Shown piece by piece: positions 60,218 through 64,000 of a stretch of 64,000 nucleotides of DNA. A program made the translations under genes and the position numbers. Within the stretch, counting starts at the first letter, position 1. Each line of letters opens with the position of its first letter. Source of the stretch: Helicobacter ailurogastricus (GTDB lineage: Bacteria; Campylobacterota; Campylobacteria; Campylobacterales; Helicobacteraceae); contig NZ_CDMG01000002.1 of assembly GCF_001282945.1 (NCBI RefSeq), forward strand, positions 510,985 to 574,984, in the 5' to 3' direction. Below the pieces are notes generated by a model that worked only from the letters and a program-made list of their open reading frames with translations, was not told the DNA's origin and searched no databases.

Positions 60218-63200
60218 CTGCAACTCCTGCAAGCTTACGGGGGGGTTGTGGCTGAATTTAGAGTATTCTAGCAAACTCAAAAGCACCTTTTCTACCGCCT
60301 TTAGGGTGGTGAAATAGGAGATTTTGTTTTTGAGCACTTGCATGCGGATGATCTTAGAGTCCTCGCTCACCCGGTCGCTGGTGTTGATCGCCATGTCAAT
60401 TTCATGGTTTAGCATAAAATCCGAGATATTGGGCCGCCCCTCAGAGATTTTAAGCACCTGCACGCTCTCTAGCCCCTCAGCTTGCAGTGCCTTGTGCGTC
60501 CCGGTGGTGGCGTAAAGCTTAAAGCCCAAGCTAGCAAAGGCGCGCATTAAAGGCATCGCCCTTTGCTTGTCGGCATCTTTGAGCGACACAAAGACATGCC
60601 CGCTGTGCTTGATGGGGTTGTTGCACGCAAGCTGGGATTTATAAAAGGCTTCGGCTAAAGTGTAGCCCACGCCTGCCACCTCGCCCGTGCTTTTCATCTC
60701 AGGCCCTAGCACCAAATCCGCCCCATAGAGTTTATTAAAGGGAAACACGCTCTCTTTGACAAAGACATAGTTTAAAGGCTTGGCTAAAAATAACCCCCCG
60801 CCTTTATTTTCTAGCCCCTTCATCTCTTCCAATTTTTGCCCCACCATCACCCCGATCGCCATCGCTGCAATGTCTAGCCCAAGTGCCTTAGACACAAAGG
60901 GCACGGTGCGCGAACAGCGGGGGTTGATCTCTAGCACAAAGAGTTGGTTATTCTTGTAGGCAAATTGGATATTCACGAGCCCCAATACTTGTAAGCCCAA
61001 GGTGATTTTTTGCGTTTGGGTATAAACCTCCTCTAAAACTTGCGGGCTTAGGCTTGGGGGGATAAAGCAAGTGCTATCGCCTGAGTGGATACCCGCCGGC
61101 TCGATATGCTCTAGCACGCTACACACAAAGACGCTTTGCTGGTCGCAAATGGCATCCACATCAAGCTCTAGGGCATCTTCTAGGAAAGTATCCATTAAAA
61201 GGCTGGTTTCAAAGCTGTAGTGTTCTATGTAGTCTAAACACTCCTCTTTGGTGCGTAAAATCCGCATTTTTGCCCCCCCTAGCACAAAACTTGGGCGTAA
61301 GATGAGGGGCAGCTCTAGCTGCTCTAAACACTCTAGGGCTTGCTCCCTAGAGTTGGCGCATAAGCCCTTCGGGTAGGCAATGTCTAAGCGATCTAAAAGT
61401 TTATGGCATAAATCCCGCTCTTCGGCAATTTCAATGTTCTTAAAGGCGGTGCCTAGCAAAGGGATATTCAGGGCTTCTAAGTCTTTGGCAATTTTTAAGG
61501 GCGTTTGTCCCCCAAAGCCCACCACCACGCCCATTAAATGCGCCCTCTCTCTTGCCACAATCTCTAGGACATGCTCTAAAGTGATGGGCTCAAAATAGAG
61601 CGTGTCGCTGGTGTCATGATCGGTGCTGATCGTCTCGGGGTTGTTGTTGATAATGATAGGACTTAAGCCCATTTTCTTTAATGCAAGGCTGGCGTGCGTC
61701 AAGGCGTAGTCAAACTCCATGCCCACCCCGATTTTATTGGCACTCGAGCCGATTAAAATCACCTTTTGGCGGGTGGATTTGGGGGGGTTGTTGTGAGCGG
61801 GAAAGACGGGGGCGTAAGTGCTGTATAGGTAGGGCGTGGGGCTTTTAAACTCATTGGCACTCAAATCCACTTGGTACATTTTAGGGTGCAAGTCTAGGGT
61901 ATCCCTAGCTTGGCGCACCTCTGACTCGCCCATGCTTAAAAAACTGGCGATCAATGAATCGCTTAAGCCCATGCTTTTGAGTCTAAATAGGGCGGATTTA
62001 TCGCTAAGTAAGGCATTATCTGCCTCTTTGAGCCCTAAGAGGGCTTGCACGATTTCGGCTATCTCGTTTAAAAAGTAAGGATCGATATAGCATAAATCAT
62101 GCACCTCATTTACGCTTAAACCATCGCTAAAAGCGTGCATGGCGTAAAGTAAGCGTTTAGGGTTGGGGCGGCGTAGTTCTTTTTTCAAAAACGCCAAATC
62201 TAGGGGGCTCTCTAGAAAGACGCGCAAATTCTTTAAAAGATAATCACTCTCTAGGGCTTTCATCAAACTCTCTTTAAAGCTCCCTCCAATCCCCATCACC
62301 TCGCCGATGCTCTTCATAGAAGTGCCTAAAGTCGTGTCCACTTGGGGGAATTTCTCAAAGTCAAAATGCGGGATTTTGGTGATGATGTAATCTAAGGTCG
62401 GCTCAAAGCAAGTCGTGCTCTGGGTGACGTCATTTTGTATCTCTTCTAAAGTGTGCCCCAAAGCTAAAAGCGTGGCGACTTTGGCGATGGGAAACAGCGT
62501 GGCTTTGCTGGCTAGGGCAGAACTACGACTAACTCTAGGGTTCATTTCAATCACCAATAAACGCCTATCTTTGATGGCAAATTGCACATTCGCCCCCCCC
62601 GTATCCACGCCCACCGCCCGCAGTACGGCAAAGCTGGCATCGCGCATGCGCTGGTATTCTTTATCTGTCAAGGTCAAGGCAGGGGCTATGGTGATGCTGT
62701 CCCCGGTGTGTATCCCCATCGGATCGACATTTTCAATGCAGCACACGATCACACAATTATCCTTGCAATCGCGCACCACCTCCATTTCAAACTCTTTACA
62801 GCCTAATAAGCTCTCTTCAATCAAGATTTCATTGATGGGCGATGCCTCTAGGGCGAATTTGGCTAAGTCCCTAAACTCCTCAATGTTAAAGGCTACAGAG
62901 CTGCCCTCCCCGCCCAAAGTGAAACTAGAGCGGATGATGCAAGGAAAGCCCACTTCTTTGACCACACTTAACGCCTCCTCCTCGCTGTAGGCATACCCCC
63001 CTTTGGGTAAATCTAGCCCGATATTTAGCATGCACTCCTTAAACGCGCGCCGATCCTCTGCCTTTAAAATGCTCTCAATCTTCGCGCCTAAGAGTTTGAC
63101 ATTTTTAAGAGCCCCCTCAAAATGCCCCTGCTGGTGCAACTCCACCATGATATTTAACGCCGTCTGCCCCCCCATTGTGGGTAAAATCGCCTCTATGCCC

Positions 63201-63433
63201 TCCTGCTCGACAATTTTAAGCACATTTTGTATGTTAATGGGCTCAATATAGGTCTTATAGGCTAGGGCTTTGTCCGTGTTGATGGTGATGGGGTTGGAGT
63301 TTAAAAGCACCACTTCATAGCCTAAGCTTTTAAGCGTCTTAAGGGCAATGCTAGAGGAGTAGTCAAACTCGCACGCCTGCCCTATGACAATGGGACCCGA
63401 ACCAATGAGTAGAATTTTCTTAAATTTTTGCAT
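60209..63433 (-). CDS. carB: Carbamoyl-phosphate synthase large subunit
   Basis: This 1074-residue enzyme makes carbamoyl phosphate for pyrimidines and arginine. It has the usual two homologous halves, each with ATP-grasp domains: KILLIGSGPIVIGQACEFDYS and KVILIGSSANKIGVGMEFDYA start them; SFTLGGEG and SFVLGGAK are the glycine-rich loops (the first reads GGEGSSVAF where GGTGGGIAY is more usual); VIEMNPRVSRSSALASKAT and VLEINPRCSRTVPFVSKA end the ATP-grasp parts. The C-terminal regulatory MGS domain includes FASLGFKLYATTGTHKAL and EGRPNISD. ATG 63433 has no Shine-Dalgarno and a TATAAT seven bases upstream, suggesting a leaderless message. The 3' end carries the repeats described separately. 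Confidence 0.95.
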   Translation of the reverse strand: MQKFKKILLIGSGPIVIGQACEFDYSSSIALKTLKSLGYEVVLLNSNPITINTDKALAYKTYIEPINIQNVLKIVEQEGIEAILPTMGGQTALNIMVELHQQGHFEGALKNVKLLGAKIESILKAEDRRAFKECMLNIGLDLPKGGYAYSEEEALSVVKEVGFPCIIRSSFTLGGEGSSVAFNIEEFRDLAKFALEASPINEILIEESLLGCKEFEMEVVRDCKDNCVIVCCIENVDPMGIHTGDSITIAPALTLTDKEYQRMRDASFAVLRAVGVDTGGANVQFAIKDRRLLVIEMNPRVSRSSALASKATLFPIAKVATLLALGHTLEEIQNDVTQSTTCFEPTLDYIITKIPHFDFEKFPQVDTTLGTSMKSIGEVMGIGGSFKESLMKALESDYLLKNLRVFLESPLDLAFLKKELRRPNPKRLLYAMHAFSDGLSVNEVHDLCYIDPYFLNEIAEIVQALLGLKEADNALLSDKSALFRLKSMGLSDSLIASFLSMGESEVRQARDTLDLHPKMYQVDLSANEFKSPTPYLYSTYAPVFPAHNNPPKSTRQKVILIGSSANKIGVGMEFDYALTHASLALKKMGLSPIIINNNPETISTDHDTSDTLYFEPITLEHVLEIVARERAHLMGVVVGFGGQTPLKIAKDLEALNIPLLGTAFKNIEIAEERDLCHKLLDRLDIAYPKGLCANSREQALECLEQLELPLILRPSFVLGGAKMRILRTKEECLDYIEHYSFETSLLMDTFLEDALELDVDAICDQQSVFVCSVLEHIEPAGIHSGDSTCFIPPSLSPQVLEEVYTQTQKITLGLQVLGLVNIQFAYKNNQLFVLEINPRCSRTVPFVSKALGLDIAAMAIGVMVGQKLEEMKGLENKGGGLFLAKPLNYVFVKESVFPFNKLYGADLVLGPEMKSTGEVAGVGYTLAEAFYKSQLACNNPIKHSGHVFVSLKDADKQRAMPLMRAFASLGFKLYATTGTHKALQAEGLESVQVLKISEGRPNISDFMLNHEIDMAINTSDRVSEDSKIIRMQVLKNKISYFTTLKAVEKVLLSLLEYSKFSHNPPVSLQELQGV

Positions 63434-63440
63434 AGGCGGG

Positions 63441-63446
63441 ATTATA
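63441..63446 (-). promoter_or_regulatory. -10 element abutting the carB start codon
   Basis: On the minus strand TATAAT (63446-63441) is followed by CCCGCCT and then the carB ATG at 63433. A transcript starting the usual 6-8 bases after the -10 would begin at or one base before the ATG, giving a leaderless mRNA. Confidence 0.5.
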
Positions 63447-63519
63447 GCAAAAGTTGGGGGGGAGTTGGGGCTATAGAGTTAGTTTGCTATAACCCTAGCT
63501 TAAGTCTAAAACTTGATGC

Positions 63520-64000
63520 CTAGATGGACTGCCTGAAAGGACGCTTCCCTTTATACCAAAATGGGTAATGCTTATAATTAAGACTCGAACAATCTTTAAA
63601 CATATTGTCTAAACCATCTTGAACGCTAGATACATTCCATGTACTTAAGTCTTGGTTAAAATTTTCACATTCTTTAAACATGAAAGTCATATCCATGACT
63701 CTAGACACATCCCAGTTGTCTAAGGGCTGGTTAAAATCTTCACAACCCCAAAACATATAAAACATCTTTGTAACACTAGACACATTCCACCCATTTAGTG
63801 GCTGGTTAAAAAGCCCACATTTGCGAAACATCAAACCCATATCTCTAACCCTAGACACATTCCAACTAGAAATGTCGTGATTAAATAAAATTGCCCGATA
63901 AAACATGCCCCGCATATTCGTTACATGCGAAGTGTCCCAAGTTTCTAAACCCTCAAAGTTTTGACGCTCAAAGGCTGGGGCGTACCCCCCCCCCCCCCCC
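63520..64000 (-). CDS. BspA-like (DUF285) repeat surface protein, 5' part outside the window
   Basis: The frame stays open from its stop at 63520 to the window edge, so it is partial (about 160 codons seen). It contains five 25-residue BspA/DUF285 repeats, each of the form F-N-Q-x-L-x-x-W-[ND]-V-S-x-V-x-x-M-x-x-M-F, for example FNQPLDNWDVSRVMDMTFMF, then ends with a basic tail (KGKRPFRQSI). Such repeats occur in surface or secreted proteins of host-associated bacteria. Upstream in frame the coding strand is a run of at least 16 G (Gly codons), so an internal ATG at 63915 is not the likely start. It is 86 bases upstream of carB in the same direction. Confidence 0.8.
   Translation of the reverse strand, partial: GGGGGYAPAFERQNFEGLETWDTSHVTNMRGMFYRAILFNHDISSWNVSRVRDMGLMFRKCGLFNQPLNGWNVSSVTKMFYMFWGCEDFNQPLDNWDVSRVMDMTFMFKECENFNQDLSTWNVSSVQDGLDNMFKDCSSLNYKHYPFWYKGKRPFRQSI
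63985..64000. repeat. Homopolymeric C tract of at least 16 at the window edge
   Basis: Every base from 63985 to the end of the window is C. On the coding strand of the BspA-like gene it is poly-G, in frame with the repeats. Its true length is unknown, as it reaches the edge; it could be a slippage tract or a sequence-assembly boundary. Confidence 0.8.

Overview
The window is a Helicobacter chromosome segment, most likely from a gastric species other than H. pylori. The reasons are the gene content (bioV, copAP, crdAB-czcAB, the epsilonproteobacterial flagellar gene pflB, Hop/Hor-type outer membrane proteins), runs of genes in an order I recall from H. pylori and Campylobacter (cheY1-prmA-ftsH-pssA-copA-copP; rpsP-khpA-rimM-trmD-rplS; yigZ-hemJ-ubiE-nitrilase-serS-pflB-uvrD-flgA-ubiX-coaD-tmk), many overlapping genes, and frequent GTG/TTG starts. 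The species cannot be fixed from sequence reading alone. Comparisons with named genomes come from memory of gene order, not from a search.

Layout. 1-5.6 kb: a small unknown protein, an outer membrane barrel, a DUF465 protein, a J-domain protein, a MATE exporter, and ribosomal proteins S9/L13. 5.7-15.5 kb: two rightward groups, mscS-mtaB-ftsH-like-bioV and mcp-lipoprotein-ftsY-radA. 15.5-19.5 kb: an accessory three-gene McrBC-type restriction operon between radA and cheY. 19.5-29.4 kb: cheY, prmA, the true ftsH, pssA, the copper genes copA/copP, msbA, a glycosyltransferase and a TOBE-domain protein. 29.4-32.8 kb: a leftward alcohol dehydrogenase, then the S16-KH-RimM-TrmD-L19 operon, followed by a degenerate short-repeat stretch. 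33.1-39.5 kb: leftward mraY, murD, a second mscS and a second chemoreceptor. 39.6-50.3 kb: a rightward run of housekeeping and flagellar genes. 50.3-57 kb: a Sel1-repeat protein and the leftward copper-efflux operon crdA-crdB-czcB-czcA, divergent from fumC. 58.6-64 kb: a Hor-like outer membrane protein, a scar holding a decayed copy of the carB 3' end, carB itself, and a truncated BspA-like repeat protein running into a homopolymeric C tract at the window edge.

How the genes work together. Two copper systems are present: CopA/CopP for cytoplasmic export and CrdA/CrdB/CzcB/CzcA for periplasm-to-outside efflux. Chemotaxis and motility are represented by two MCPs, CheY1, PflB and FlgA. Envelope assembly is represented by MraY, MurD, PssA, MsbA and outer membrane proteins. 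Membrane protein quality control and targeting are represented by FtsY, FtsH and an FtsH-like protein whose protease site is lost.

Points most worth a second look: the McrB-like gene carries a strong internal in-frame ribosome binding site that could yield a short form, and it is preceded by an unrecognised internally duplicated small protein; three proteins have lost key parts (an FtsH paralogue without its zinc motif, a nitrilase-fold protein without catalytic Lys and Cys, a UvrD-like helicase without a 2B domain); a BspA-like gene is read through a run of at least 16 G; and the carB 3' end is duplicated around a gene remnant and short tandem repeats.
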